In this document: positions 28,868 to 39,624 of the stretch, in pieces
Layout of the letters: every line of letters begins with the position of its first letter
Numbering within the stretch: the stretch's first letter is position 1
NCBI GenBank assembly: GCA_948144175.1
Contig: CANXME010002538.1
Span: 2,199,501-2,263,500 of the forward strand
Origin: Closterium sp. NIES-65
Taxonomy: Eukaryota; Streptophyta; Zygnematophyceae; Desmidiales; Closteriaceae
DNA: 64,000 bases
Direction: 5' to 3'
Position numbers and translations under genes: made by a program
Notes under the pieces: generated by a model
Databases searched by the model: none
Seen by the model: only the letters and a program-made list of their open reading frames with translations
Told to the model about the DNA's origin: nothing

Positions 28868-30060
28868 CTACAGCGGAGCCTCAGTCCGAGTAAACTCGGA
28901 GGAGTGAGGGGCGGCGCGCTGTCGCCCTTCGACATAGGGGACGCTGGTAGGGCCGGGCCCCGGAGGTAGGGGAGGGAGAGACTGAGGGAGATCAGAGACA
29001 AGGACACGGGAAGCCATGCATCGGAGACAAGGAAGGGAGGGGTGACCAAGGCGGTGGTGCCAAAGGAGAGTCTGGTGGGACAGCAGACGACACGAGCAGG
29101 GAGCAGACTCAGGACCAGACCAGGACGCTGCAGCAAACACCTGACTTGACGCCGCTACCTGGGCAGACTCAGCAGCCGGAGGAGACTCAGTAGTGAGGGT
29201 GTACAGGCTCGACCCTGGCCGACGGGTGAACGTGGCCAAGTGTCGGCCTGTCCGAGCACACATGCAGTGGGTCACTCGCTGACTCGCAGGAGCGAACTGG
29301 TCAACCCCCCTATCCTGTAGGTCCGCTCCACTCACCAAGTTCGTAGAGAACGAGGGGAGGTAGAGACTTGATAGGGTGCCAGAGGGGGCTGCCGGGTACG
29401 GTAAGACAGTGGAGAAGCTAGCAAGGACAGGACCCCAAGAGTGGTCCGCCAGGGAGACTGCAAACGGCCGACTGAGCGATGTAAGAGTGGTGTGGTCTCG
29501 AAAGGAGCGGGACGCACCCGAGTCAAGGGTGAAGGTGCGTGAGGCCTGAGCCGACGTAGTACCTGAGAGAGCAGACTCACCAGCACATGGGGCAGCAGAC
29601 GCACTAGCACCTGGGGTAGCAGACGCACAAGCACGTAGAGCAGCAGCCTCACCAGCACCTAGAGCAGCAGCCTCAATGCCCGGGTCAGGCGGTACACACA
29701 AGTAAGAGTCACCTGCAACACTAGTATCAACAACATAGATGGCAGCAAGAATAGCATCAAAATCAAGATCAAAGATAGCAACCCTCGCCTTAGACAGATC
29801 TCCCCAGCGAGGGATCTCTGTCGCCTCAGGTAACTGGCGACGCCACGCGTCCGTCAGGCGACCGAAGCAGCGCTGGGTTGATTGCGGGCCTCCGCACTGC
29901 TCACTAGCTCGGTCGCCGGTACAGAGGACGTAAGTGCAGGGACCAAAACCCCCACAGCGCTCACGCGCAGTGTACCATTCACGAAGCTGCTGAGGGGACA
30001 GGGTCACACCACTCCGCTGCTGTTGGCGCGGACCACCACCGGAGCCACTCCTCTGCACAG
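28868..30060 (-). pseudogene. copia pol (B): Cys/His segment, protease, integrase zinc region
   Basis: Reads QRSGSGGG, then TLSPQQLREWYTARERCGGF, a C-x13-C-x3-Q-x4-C segment, FGRLTDAW and AILAAIYVVD. Protease follows with FTLDSGASRSFRDHT (one Phe codon shorter than sisters) and LYLPSFSTNLVSG, then LLWHHRLGHPSLPCL and CVEGRQRAAPHSSEF-type integrase zinc sequence. It ends at a TAG at 28868 that is CAG in other copies. The frame differs from that of the preceding gag; see findings. Confidence 0.83.
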
Positions 30061-31086
30061 AGTCGCTATCCGCTCCACCACCGCTGCCGCCACCGCCGCC
30101 TCCGCTGCTCCTCCACCTCCGCCTCCTCCGCCACCTCCGCCGCCTCCACTCCCTTTGCCACCTCCACCGCCTCCGCTGCCTCCACTGCTGCCGCCTCCGC
30201 CGCCGCCACCCCTGGCACCACTCCCACCACCACCCCCACTCCCTCCAATGCCTCCACCACCACCTCCACCGCCCCCTCCAGCCCCTCCTGTGCCCTTGCC
30301 CCCCTTGCCCTTGCCGGTGCGGCGTCTCCCGCTCGGGGCAGACGCAACGCCGACCGACACGAAACCAACGAGGTCGGCCGTAGAAGCAGAAGCAACAGAG
30401 GGCAAGAGAGGGGAGGGAGAACACCCATCAAAGACGGGGGTGCGAGGGTCACCACGAGAGGCTCCTACAGCAACTATGCACTTCTCTATCGCTAGGAGGG
30501 CCTTCTCGAGCAGGTCAACGGTGAGAGTGGTGGGGCAAACTGAGAGGAAGTGGTCCCTGACTACGCGAAGAGAGTCAGGGAGCACGGTGACTATGTAGTA
30601 GAGGGTGATGTATATGGGGGTGGGGTTCTTGGCGCACACATCAGCAAGAAGCGCAGCGCGGTAGCGAGTGTCACTAGTGCGGAGGTGCGTAATGAGGTCA
30701 GCGACTGTGGGAAAGGCAGCAAGGTCAGGGAAGAGGTACGGTAGCACGAGGCGGCTTAGTGCAGCAGTGGCAGGGGAAGAGTAGCGTGCAACTAAAGCGT
30801 CGTACAAGGTCTGAGCACTCTTGTATTTGCTAAAGTGTGCACGCTCAGTGGTCGGTAAGTGGTGACGAACAGCAAGGCGAGCAGGAGCATTGCGTGTGGC
30901 CCACTGTGAGCGAACAGTGCTGTCAGCAGTAGCAGGCGGGGCAGGAGAGACACCAGAGGTGAGATCGAACAGAGAGAGTCCGTCTGCCCTATCGCACTGG
31001 AGAAACTGCTGGAGGTCATCGACCCAGACCTCAAAGTCAACGGCATGGCTCTCAGCATAAAAAAAGAGGACACTGGGGGTAGCCAT
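30004..31086 (-). CDS. copia gag (B), intact frame of 360 codons
   Basis: Starts MATPSVLFFYAESHAVDFEV (ATG at 31086). It contains the family core (VDDLQQFLQCDRADGLSLFD, PTTERAHFSKYKSAQTLYDA, PTVADLITHLRTSDTRYRAA, VRDHFLSVCPTTLTVDLLEK) and SAPSGRRRTGKGKGGKG. About 100 residues of poly-Gly follow, then an out-of-frame tail ending SSGVV. It is the most complete gag here. No canonical CCHC zinc knuckle is present within gag; nucleic-acid binding would have to come from the basic GKGKGGKG patch, the Gly tract or the Cys/His segment that follows in the pol frame. Confidence 0.87.
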   Translation of the reverse strand: MATPSVLFFYAESHAVDFEVWVDDLQQFLQCDRADGLSLFDLTSGVSPAPPATADSTVRSQWATRNAPARLAVRHHLPTTERAHFSKYKSAQTLYDALVARYSSPATAALSRLVLPYLFPDLAAFPTVADLITHLRTSDTRYRAALLADVCAKNPTPIYITLYYIVTVLPDSLRVVRDHFLSVCPTTLTVDLLEKALLAIEKCIVAVGASRGDPRTPVFDGCSPSPLLPSVASASTADLVGFVSVGVASAPSGRRRTGKGKGGKGTGGAGGGGGGGGGGIGGSGGGGGSGARGGGGGGGSSGGSGGGGGGKGSGGGGGGGGGGGGGAAEAAVAAAVVERIATLCRGVAPVVVRANSSGVV

Positions 31087-31149
31087 GACTGAAGTGGCCT
31101 AGGAGGAAGCGAGCTTACCAGTCCGAGGAAGGAGGGGCCGGGGAGCACC

Positions 31150-32180
31150 GGTAGAAACAGCAGCTGCTAGACAGAAGGGCGGCTTGGCGGCTCGGCGGCT
31201 CGGCGGCAGGGCGGCTCGGGTGCTGGGTGACTCAGTTGTAGGGCGGCTTGGGTGGTGGGTGGCTCAGCTACAGGGCGGCTCGGCTGCTGTGCGGCTCGGC
31301 GGCAGGGCGGCTCGGCTGCTGGGCGGCTCGGCTGCTCTGCGGCTCGGCTGCGGGGCAGCTCGGCTATCGGGCGGCTCGGCTGCTCGGTAGGTGGGTGGCT
31401 CGGCTGCTGTGCTGCTTGGCGGCTCGGTCGCTGGGCGGCGGAGCGGTGATGGGGCTGCTAGGGTTGGATGACGGGGCCGCGGGTGACGGCAACAGGGCTG
31501 TAAGTGGCGGCGGGGCGGCACGCGGCGGCGACTGGGCCGCAAAGGGGACCTAGGCGGGGCCGCGGAGGGGCCGAGACGGGGCCGAAAGGGGCCTAAGCGG
31601 GGCCGAAAGGGGCCTAGCTGGGGCCGAAAGGGGCCGAGACGGGGCCAGAAGTGGGCCTAGACGGGCCGCAAGGGGTGTAGACGGGGCCGCAGAGGGGCCT
31701 AAACAGGGCCGTAAGGGGCCAACCGGGGCCGCGGAGGGGCCTAGACGGGGCCGCGGAGGGGCCTAAACGGGCCCGTAAGGGGCCAGATGGAGCCGTAGAG
31801 GGGCCTAAACGGGGCCGCAGAGGGGCCAAAACGGGGCCGCAAGGGGACAGACGGGGCCGCGGATGGGCCTAGACGGGGCCGCAAGGGGCCTAGACGGGGC
31901 CGCGGAGGGGCCGTAAGGGGCCTAGGCGGGGCCGTAAGGGGCCGTAAGGGCGGCGCGAGGGGCCTTAGAGGGCGGCGTGCGGGGTCGTAGAGGGTTGTAA
32001 GGGCGGCGCGAGGGGCCTAGAGGGTGGCGAGAGGAGCAGCAAGGGCGGCCAAAGGGGCCACTAAGGGCGGCTCGAGGGTAGGCAGGACACACGAAACGCG
32101 ACTCGGGTAGGAGTGAAGCGCACTCCGGGCAGGGGAAAAAAAAGTCGTGGTGGGCCATAGGTAGCGTTCCCACTAGGGAA
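31150..32180 (-). repeat. GC-rich minisatellite leader of B
   Basis: An array with the 15-bp GGCGGCTCGGCTGCT-like unit (31170-31440) is followed by GGGGCCGNAAGGGGCCTAGAC-type units (31540-31990). Same position as, but different copy number and composition from, the leaders of el1, A, C and H. Confidence 0.8.
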
Positions 32181-32194
32181 CCTGCTCGATACCA
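32181..32194 (-). other. PBS of B
   Basis: TGGTATCGAGCAGG on the minus strand adjoining the LTR end. Confidence 0.85.
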
Positions 32195-32321
32195 TGACGA
32201 GAAACAAGAATGATTGAACTATGAAAGAGTTGGGTACAAGTACTAACCCTAATTGGGTTGTACCCCTTATGGGCTACCCCACTACAGCCTACACAAATGT
32301 ATAAGCTATAATGTTCTGACA
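32195..32321 (-). repeat. 5' LTR of B (TCTCGTCA subtype)
   Basis: 127 bp; begins TGTCAGAACATTATAGC at 32321 and ends GTTTCTCGTCA at 32195. Confidence 0.9.
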
Positions 32322-32441
32322 AGAATTACGTGACCAACCGAATCAGCGCTCGTTATTTCTACATTCGATTCGACTCGCAGTAAGTCGACAAGCGCCTATA
32401 ATTCAATTATTTTCGTCGCAAAATTTCCTGTAAATCGCCAA

Positions 32442-33285
32442 ATGAAGGAAAATAGTGATAATTCCGTACGAAAAAATTACAGAGTTTCACACCGGCCTAG
32501 ACCAGACGCGAGCGGCACTCCAGTGAATAGAGGATCTTCTCGCGAACTAGAAGGCAGCCGCCACAGCAGCAGCAGCAGCAGCAGCAGCGGTGACACCGAC
32601 ACTTTACCCAGTAGTAGCGGCAGTGGCTATAGTGAATCTTGAGGCAGCACGTCTGAGGCTACCGGAGACGTTCAATCCGAATGCGAGAGACACCGACGTC
32701 CGTCGATATCATTGCGACCCTCGAAATTTACTTCGAGTCCATTGTACGACCCCGGCACACGATGCAATGCAAATTCGGCTCGCATCGACATTGTTACGAG
32801 GCCCGGCGCACGTTACAATAGCAACGAGGTTGAGGTGAGGGGTCATGGACGCAGTTTCGGGCAGCGTTAATTCAACGTTTCAAATCAATCAACTTCAGCT
32901 ACATGGCATGGCAGCAGATTCATCTGCATAAACAGGTCAGTCGTGTAACAAGTCCGCCGACCGGTGATTGCCGCGAACTACGACAACTACCGCGACTTGG
33001 TATGTGCAGCAGAGAGATTCGATGCGTTGACTCAAGGTCAACCCAAAACACGATGACGCGTCCCGAACAGATCATTTGGCACGAAGTGATCGGCACCACC
33101 CACGACCGCCGACCCAATGGATATCGACCAGGTCGATGCGAAGCATCGGCCGACAAAATATGAGAAGTGCCAATTTTGCGGCGCAGCAAGACATCGATTC
33201 TTGGCGTGTTGGAAATTGAAGAAGGTACGAGCGAAATTGCAGGGCGACAACAGTGTGGCACCCCCGAAGTAAAAAAGGGAATCAT
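32442..33285 (+). pseudogene. gypsy gag (G1), heavily frameshifted
   Basis: Matches the gag of G2 in pieces: LPETFNPNARDTDVRRY, a retained ARDTDV motif, and a zinc knuckle region reading CQFCGAARHRFLACW-like (about 33170-33215). A (CAG)n run at 32562-32588 sits at the place where G2 has Ala/Ser-rich low complexity. Multiple indels; no long frame survives. Confidence 0.7.
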
Positions 33286-33799
33286 GAATAGCCGCCGATC
33301 AACCTGACGATCACGAAAATATCAGGAAAAGGCGAAAAGGCAACAACGTGGCGACTTCGGAGTGGGCGAAAAAAGAAGGACATCGGGGCGCAAATTTAAA
33401 ACGCCACGACCGGCCGGCAACAGGGGAAGTCGCCAAGACAAATGGAGGCTCCGCAAAAGAAGACCCTGCACCGACCGAGAAACTTCAGCCGGACACCCCC
33501 GAGAGTAAGAATACTTCCTCTCGAGGTTTTCAAGCCTTAAAAATTTCAGGGGAGATTTCAAGGCCAAGAAAAAGCCTTCAGACATTATTCAGGCACCTGA
33601 AAAGTTGGGCAAACCACTCCGGAGCGTTGAAAATGGTTGTGCGTTCCAAGGAGTTAATATTCTCTCCCCGCAGCATAGTGTTAAGGCTCCCCATTGCCCA
33701 CAGGTGAAGCCTACACAGCTGCAAAGGCTTAAGGGAAGGTTCCAGGCCAAGACGAATCTGAATCGGCCTCTGATAAATCCTTCTAACCCAACTCGGTTG

Positions 33800-34483
33800 A
33801 AAACAAACATGGAGTCAGCAGCTTCAAGCGCAGGACCGAGGGATGATCTGTTCGACGTACCCTACGATCCTATAAGCGAGACCATCTACGGTTACTCGGA
33901 GCAGCAACAACTACTTCTCGAGGTGATTTGCAATGGGCGATGCCTCCAGACACTGGTGGACAGTGGTGCAATCGCGAGGCGTTGGAGAAAATTGGAGAAC
34001 CTTTGGAAGAGACCAAGTTCACGGCAACGATGGTGGACGGTACGAAACTTCCAATCCACGGCAAAGCATCACTTCACCTGCACATAGGGGCGCTAGGGTG
34101 GAAGCCGACATTGCCGATTACTAACATCAAAGGTTTAGATTTCATCTTGGGGCGAGATTTCCTGAAGCAGTTCAACCCCGAGATCAAATAGGTCAACACG
34201 AAGGTGTGCATCTACAACAACGGGAAACGAGTGGAGCTGCAAAGCTAGACAGATACAGGGAATGTTCCTAAAACGACACTAGCACAGTTCAAACAGACGG
34301 TGAACGAGAGCAACACGGGTTACTTAGCACTGGTTATGGCAGTAGTAAAGGAGGAGAAGCCAAGTTCGAAGCGACCTGCAGTAGTGAAGGAGTTCTTGGA
34401 GCAGTACTAGGATATAATGCCCGATGACCTACCCGCAGGCGTACCTTCAACACGCACCCACGAGCATGAGATCGTGGAGGAAC
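33800..34483 (+). pseudogene. gypsy protease (G1)
   Basis: PRDDLFDVPYDPISETIYGY is followed by the aspartic protease motif LVDSGA (about 33950). A one-base shift then leads to the C-terminal half in another frame (ETKFTATMVDGTKLPIHGKA, GLDFILGRDFLKQFNPEI). Several TAG stops follow before the frame is cut by element C at HEHEIVEE. Confidence 0.78.
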
Positions 34484-34615
34484 TGACGAGAAGTGAGAAT
34501 GGAATGAATGAACTATGAAACAGTAGGGTACAAGTACTAACCCTAATTGGGTTGTACCCCTTATGGGCTACCCCACTACAGCCTACACAAATGTATAAAC
34601 TATAATGTTCTGACA
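34484..34615 (-). repeat. 3' LTR of C
   Basis: 132 bp, TCTCGTCA subtype. PPT and conserved 3' UTR lie at 34616-34810; the PPT reads CTATGGGGGTT here, with one mismatch at the last base. Confidence 0.9.
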
Positions 34616-34810
34616 AACCCCCATAGGCAAAGTGGGGGAGAGCAAGTGGTCACAAGACCAGTCAAGCAAAGCAAGCTCAGAGTGGATCACAAACTCACCA
34701 CACAGTCCAAGCACAAGAGTAAGGCCACAAGGCTAGTTCAGATGCAAGGTCATATATATAAAGGTAAAACAAGCAAGGGTAGGTATAGAAAGAACACAGT
34801 ACAAACAAGA

Positions 34811-36310
34811 TCAAGAAGTGAGCAAGTGAGGCCAGGTAGGCACAAGACCTAGCACAGTACAGAAGCGCTGATGATCACAAGGCGGAAGGGCCTTGGTGAA
34901 GATATCAGCAGTGTTTGCCTCAGAGGCCACATAGGTGAGGCAGAGCTGACCACGCTGTTGCAGCTCACGAGACGGGAAGTAGCGGAGTGCAATGTGCTTC
35001 GTTCTGTGCTCCAGTCTGTGCTCCCGCCACAAGGCCAGCATGGCCTTGTTGTCTATGTACAGAACAGGAGGAGAACGAGGCGGCTCTCCTAGGTCAGTCA
35101 GCAGGTAGGTGAGCCAGCGTAGCTCGTGTGCAGCCATGGCCCCAACGTAGATCTCAGCCTCACAGCTGGAGCCGAGAATAGAGGACGAGCGGGTAGACCG
35201 CCACGAAACAGAGTCGGAGCCAAGGCTGAAGGTGTAACCCTGTGATGACTGCTGCGTAGCCTGGTCGTCAGCCCAAGAAGCGTCAGCGTGACCTGTGAGG
35301 ACTACTCGACGTCGCCCTCCAAGCACTAGCCCCATGCCCGACGTACTGCATACGTAGCGCAACACCCTCTTCGCTGCAGCCATGTGCTCTGGTCGGTGTC
35401 TCCCAGGAGCAACATAGCGTGCGAGAATGCTAAGAGGGTATGCAAGGTCAGGTCGTGTGCAGGTCATCAGGTACATGAGGCAGCCAACAAGCTCTGGGTA
35501 CGGGTCACTCGACTCTACGGACTCATCCGAAGGCAGAGCTGAGAGCGAGTGGCGAGTAGACAGAGGAGTGGCCTGAGGCGAGGAGTACGTGAAGCCGAAG
35601 CGCTGAAGGACCTGCTGCACCATGTGTGACTAAGTCAGGTTAATGGTGCGCTGTGCTCTGTCCCGGGTGATCTGCAAGCCAAGGTAGCTGCGCAGTTCAC
35701 CCAGGTCTGTGCACGTGTGTCTCTTCTGCAGCTCCGACTTCACGTGGGCGAGTCCAGCAGTGTCAGCGGTGGCAAAGACCAAGTCGTCGACGTACACAAG
35801 GATGTAGAACGGCGGCAAAGAAGTGTTGGTGCGTAGAAATAGCGACGGGCCGGCTGTAGAAGGAGCAAACCCAAGAGCCGCAAGTGTAGTCCTCAGTATG
35901 TCATGCCACTCACGGGGCGCCTGGCGGAGACCGTAGATTGGCCGCTGGAGGCTCCACTGGGTACCAGGAGGAAACGACCCAGTGAAGCCAGGAGGGCGGC
36001 GCAGCCAGATCTCCTCGTGCAGGCTGCCCTGCAGGAAAGCTATGCTGAAGTCAAGAGAGTGAAGCTCGTAGTCGCGCTGAGCGGCTATGTGCAGTAGCAC
36101 CCAAAGAGTGGTCATCTTCGGGGTGGGAGAGAAGGTCTGAAAGTAGTCAACTCCCTGCCGCTGACTGAAGCCTCGAGCCACGTAACGCGCCTTGAAGAGA
36201 GGCGGAGAGCCCAGCGGCCGCTTCACACTGAAAATCCACATGCCACTGACGATGTTCGCCCCAGGTGGGGGAACCTCGTCGACGTAGGTGCCTGTGGAAT
36301 TCTAGGAAGC
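34811..36310 (-). pseudogene. copia RT and RNase H (C)
   Basis: RT 35630-36241 opens at GMWIFSVKRPLGSPPLFKAR and contains SLDFSIAFLQGS, the intact catalytic YVDDLVFATADTAG and LRSYLGLQITRDRAQ. One TAG (35630-35632, CAG in sisters) separates it from the in-frame remainder 34811-35623 (MVQQVLQRFGFTYSS, HADASWADDQATQQSSQGYT, YIDNKAMLALWREHRLEHRT, TADIFTKALPPCDHQRF). Only this nonsense change interrupts RT/RNase H. Further stops upstream lie at about 36304 (TGG to TAG) and 36338 (CAG to TAG). Confidence 0.87.
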
Positions 36311-37707
36311 CATCTCTGCGTCCATGGCCGACTGCCACTAAGAGGAGTAGGGACCCTTGATCACCTCAGCGTACGATCGAGGAGTCGAGATGTCTGGTGC
36401 ATCCGAGTCTCCCTCAGGGGCAATCAGCGTGGACACGAGATGGGGCAAAGCAGCAGCAAAGCACTGGAACTCCTTCTGCATGTCCTCAAGGACGTCCGTG
36501 CTAAGAGCACACTCACCCCCAACGGACGGAGGACAGACAGACTCTGAGTCACCAATGAGACTGGCAGCGTAGTCTAGACGACAGCGAGCAGCGAAGTCGA
36601 CAAGCTCAGCAACTAGAGCAGAAGCAATAGTGGACTCAAAGGAAGGGTCAGTGACAAGAGTAGCAAGAAGGCACGTGACCGAAGGACTAGCAGCACGAAG
36701 GGACTCAGACTCCGGGTCAGCAAGAGAAGGAAGAGAGGACTCTGGAGGAGACGGCAACGGGACACGCAGAGGAGCAGTGGAAGCACGAAGTGCCATCTTG
36801 TGTGTGTCGGGGACCGCAGGAGGACGTGGATGTGCACTACGATGACTAGTGCGAGCAGCATGAACAGGCGACGCAAGACGAGACGCAGGCTCACGACGCT
36901 CAGCAAGACCTCCAGTAGGACCAGTGTAGGGAGAAGGAGCAGGTAGAGGGGAGGCGGGCTGTAACTGTGACTGTGACTAGACAGGCTGTAGACACTCTAA
37001 GGGTGGAGTCGGACCAGGAGAGGGCGGGAGACCAAGAACCTGCTCGAGGAGCGGAACGATGAACGGCCTCGGCCGCTCAGCGCCTCCAGAACCAACAAGG
37101 ACGGCACCATTACCCCCAGTGGCAGCAGCAGCGCCAACAGAACCTCCAGCTCCAACAGCTCCAACTCCAGTACCCTCAGAAGCACCTGTGCCAGCAGCAC
37201 CGCCAGCGCCAACACCCCCAGCAGCTCCAAATCCAGTAGAAACGCCAGCACCAGCAGCCTTAGCAGCACCCTCAGTCGCACCAGCACCAGTAGAAACACC
37301 AGCGCCAACACCCCGAGCAGGTCCATCTCCAGCACCACCAGCACCGACAGCAGCTCCAGTAGCTCAAGCAGCACCCCCAGACTTTGCAGCATGTCTCCAG
37401 CGGCGGGCGAACCACTCGCGCAGCTTCTGTGGAGAGAGCGGCTCCCGCCTCGACGAAGCACCGCCGGTGGCCACACGAGCAAACCCAGCACCCCCAGGCT
37501 CCGCATCCCCAGACTGAGCACCCCCAAGCTCTGCACCCCTAGGCTCAGCACCCCCAGACTAAGCCCCCCCAGACCTAGCACCCCCAGACTAGGCACCTGC
37601 AGGCTCAGCACCTCTAGCAGCACCAGAGTCAACAGCTACCTCGGCAGGCTCGATTGCATCTACCTGGGACACACCTGACGGGGCAGGACCCTGAGGGGGG
37701 AGGGGGT
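36311..37707 (-). pseudogene. copia pol linker (C)
   Basis: The region between integrase and RT: pre-RT text (FAARCRLDYAASLIGDSESV) at 36338-36796, PQPVQ/SQPAPSLYTGPTGG-like proline-rich segments near 36950, and Ala/Gly/Val-rich low complexity at 37080-37380. GGAE-type 15-bp repeats lie at 37490-37620. Frame is lost at several indels. Confidence 0.7.
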
Positions 37708-39624
37708 CTACCTGGGTAGCACCTGGCGCAAGGAAGAGCGGCGTCGGGGGGAGGGGCACAGTGCGGTAGGGGAAGAGACGGTAGTAAGGCACTGACTCGT
37801 CAAAGGTGACGTCCTGGGAGGACAGAACACGGCGCGAGGTGGGGTGGTAAAACTGCCAGCCATGCGCGTCGGGGGGGGGAAGCCAAGGAAGACGCAAGGA
37901 ACAGCACGGGGGGACAGCTTGTCCGCAGACAAGTCGTGGACAAACGTCTGAGATCCCCAGACCCGAAACGCAGACGCATCGCCAACCTTCCTTGTCCATC
38001 GTAAGGCGGGGGAGGTCTCTTGCAAGGAGACCCGGGGCTGAAGGTTGAGCTGATGCGCGGCGTACTGATCTGCAAACGGCCACAGAAAATGGGGGGCAGC
38101 CGCATGCATCATGGACGTATGAGCGACGTCCATGACCATGCCCATGCGGCGCTCAGCAATCCCATTTTGCTGTGGAGAGGCCGGAAGCGTGAAGGTCTGG
38201 CCGATGCCCTCTGCACGATAGAAGGCTCCTAGACGGGCAGAGGAAAACTCCTCGCCCGTGTCCAAGTGTAGACACAGAACAGGAAAGTCCGAGCCGAAAC
38301 TCTCTCTGAGCTGAAGACGAGCTGCGCGAATCCAGTCAATCAACACCTCTGTGACGTCACCCTTGCTGCGCAAGTAGAAGACTGTGGTGTAACGCGAGTA
38401 GTCGTCAACGACCAGCAGAAAGTACCGCTCTCTCCCCTGCCCACTGACGCGGGCTGGGCCCCACATGTCCATGTGTAGAGTCTGCAGCATAGCCTCTGTC
38501 AAAGGAAACTCGGAGGAGTGAGGGGCGGCGCGCTGTCGCCCCTCGACGCAGGGGACGCAGGTAGGGCCAGGCCCCGGAGGAAGGGGAGGGAGAGACCGAG
38601 GAGGACCAGAGACAAGGACACGGGAGGCCATGCCTCGGAGACGAGGCAAGGAGGGGTGACCAAGGCGGTGGTGCCAAAGGAGAGTCTGGTGGGACACCAG
38701 ACGACACGAGCAGGGGGCAGACTCAGGACCAGACCTGGATGCCGCAGCAAACACCTGACTCGACGCAGCTACCTGGGCAGACTCAGAAGTAGGAGGAGAC
38801 TCAGTAGTAAGGGTGTACAGGCTCGACCCTGGCCTACGGGTGAACGAGGCCAAGTGTTGGCCTGTCCGAGCACACGTGCAGTGGGTCACTCGCTGACTCG
38901 GAGGAGTGAACTGGTCAACCCCTTGATCGTGTAGGTCTGCTCCACTCACCAAGTTTGTAGAGAACGAGGGGAGGTAGAGACCAGACAGGGTGCCAGAGAG
39001 GGCTGCAGGGCACGGAAGGACAGTGGAGAAGCTAGCAAGGACAGGACCCCCAGAGGGGTCTGCAAGGGAGAGTGCAACCGGCCGACTAAGCGGCGTAAGA
39101 GTGGTGCGGTCTCGAAAGAAGGAGCGGGACGCACCCGAGTCCAGGGTGAAGGTGTGGAAGGCCTGAGCCGACGTAGTACTTGAGAGAGCAGACTCAACAG
39201 CACCTGGGGCGGTAGACGCATTGGCACCTGGGGCTGTAGAGGCACTAGCACCTAGAGCAGCAGCCTCACCAAGACCTAGCGCAGCAGCCTTCATGCCCGG
39301 GTCAGGCGGTACACACAGGTAACAGGCACCCTCAACACTATCAGCAACTGCATACATGGCAGCAAGAATAGCATCAAAGTCAAGATCAAAGATAGCAACC
39401 CCGGCCTTAGCCAGATCTCCCCAGCGAGGGATCTCTGACACCTTAGGGAACTGGCGACGCCACGCGTCTGTGAGGCGACCAAAGCGGCGCCGGGTGGAGT
39501 GCGGGCCTCCGCACTGCTCACCAGTGCGGTCGCCGGTATGAAGAACGTAAGTGCAGGGACCAAAGCCCCCACCGCGCTGGCGTGAAGTGTACCAGTCTCG
39601 AAGCTGCTGAGGGGACAGGGTCAC
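37708..39624 (-). CDS. copia protease-integrase part of pol (C), 638 codons open
   Basis: Begins TLSPQQLRDWYTSRQRGGGF; the Cys/His segment has the last Cys replaced by Arg (HSTRRRFGRLTDAW). Retropepsin: FTLDSGASRSFFRDRTTLTP (Asp-Ser-Gly), then NLVSGADLHDQGVDQF. Integrase zinc region: LLWHHRLGHPSLPRLRGMAS with CVPCVEGRQRAAPHSS. Integrase core: DMWGPARVSGQGRERYF, VVDDYSRYTTVFYLRSKGD, then LHLDTGEEFSSARLG and QQNGIAERRMGMVMDV (catalytic Asp, Asp, Glu present). From about 37890 a one-base gain (GFPPPTRMAGSF for GFPPDAPGWQF) shifts the tail, which therefore ends in non-homologous residues at 37708. Confidence 0.87.
   Translation of the reverse strand: MTLSPQQLRDWYTSRQRGGGFGPCTYVLHTGDRTGEQCGGPHSTRRRFGRLTDAWRRQFPKVSEIPRWGDLAKAGVAIFDLDFDAILAAMYAVADSVEGACYLCVPPDPGMKAAALGLGEAAALGASASTAPGANASTAPGAVESALSSTTSAQAFHTFTLDSGASRSFFRDRTTLTPLSRPVALSLADPSGGPVLASFSTVLPCPAALSGTLSGLYLPSFSTNLVSGADLHDQGVDQFTPPSQRVTHCTCARTGQHLASFTRRPGSSLYTLTTESPPTSESAQVAASSQVFAAASRSGPESAPCSCRLVSHQTLLWHHRLGHPSLPRLRGMASRVLVSGPPRSLPPLPPGPGPTCVPCVEGRQRAAPHSSEFPLTEAMLQTLHMDMWGPARVSGQGRERYFLLVVDDYSRYTTVFYLRSKGDVTEVLIDWIRAARLQLRESFGSDFPVLCLHLDTGEEFSSARLGAFYRAEGIGQTFTLPASPQQNGIAERRMGMVMDVAHTSMMHAAAPHFLWPFADQYAAHQLNLQPRVSLQETSPALRWTRKVGDASAFRVWGSQTFVHDLSADKLSPRAVPCVFLGFPPPTRMAGSFTTPPRAVFCPPRTSPLTSQCLTTVSSPTALCPSPRRRSSLRQVLPR

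Larger units (their letters stand above)
24829..32321 (-). mobile_element. Copia element B, near full length, chimeric ends
   Basis: The complete domain order on the minus strand is LTR, PBS, leader, gag, protease, integrase, RT, RNase H, PPT, LTR. The two LTRs are of different subtypes: the left one ends AATCTTCACA, the right one TTTCTCGTCA. The flanks do not match either (CTCGC at 24824-24828, AGAAT at 32322-32326). The left flank is the third copia family and the right flank is gypsy G1 leader. The simplest reading is recombination between two separately inserted elements of the same family. Confidence 0.88.
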
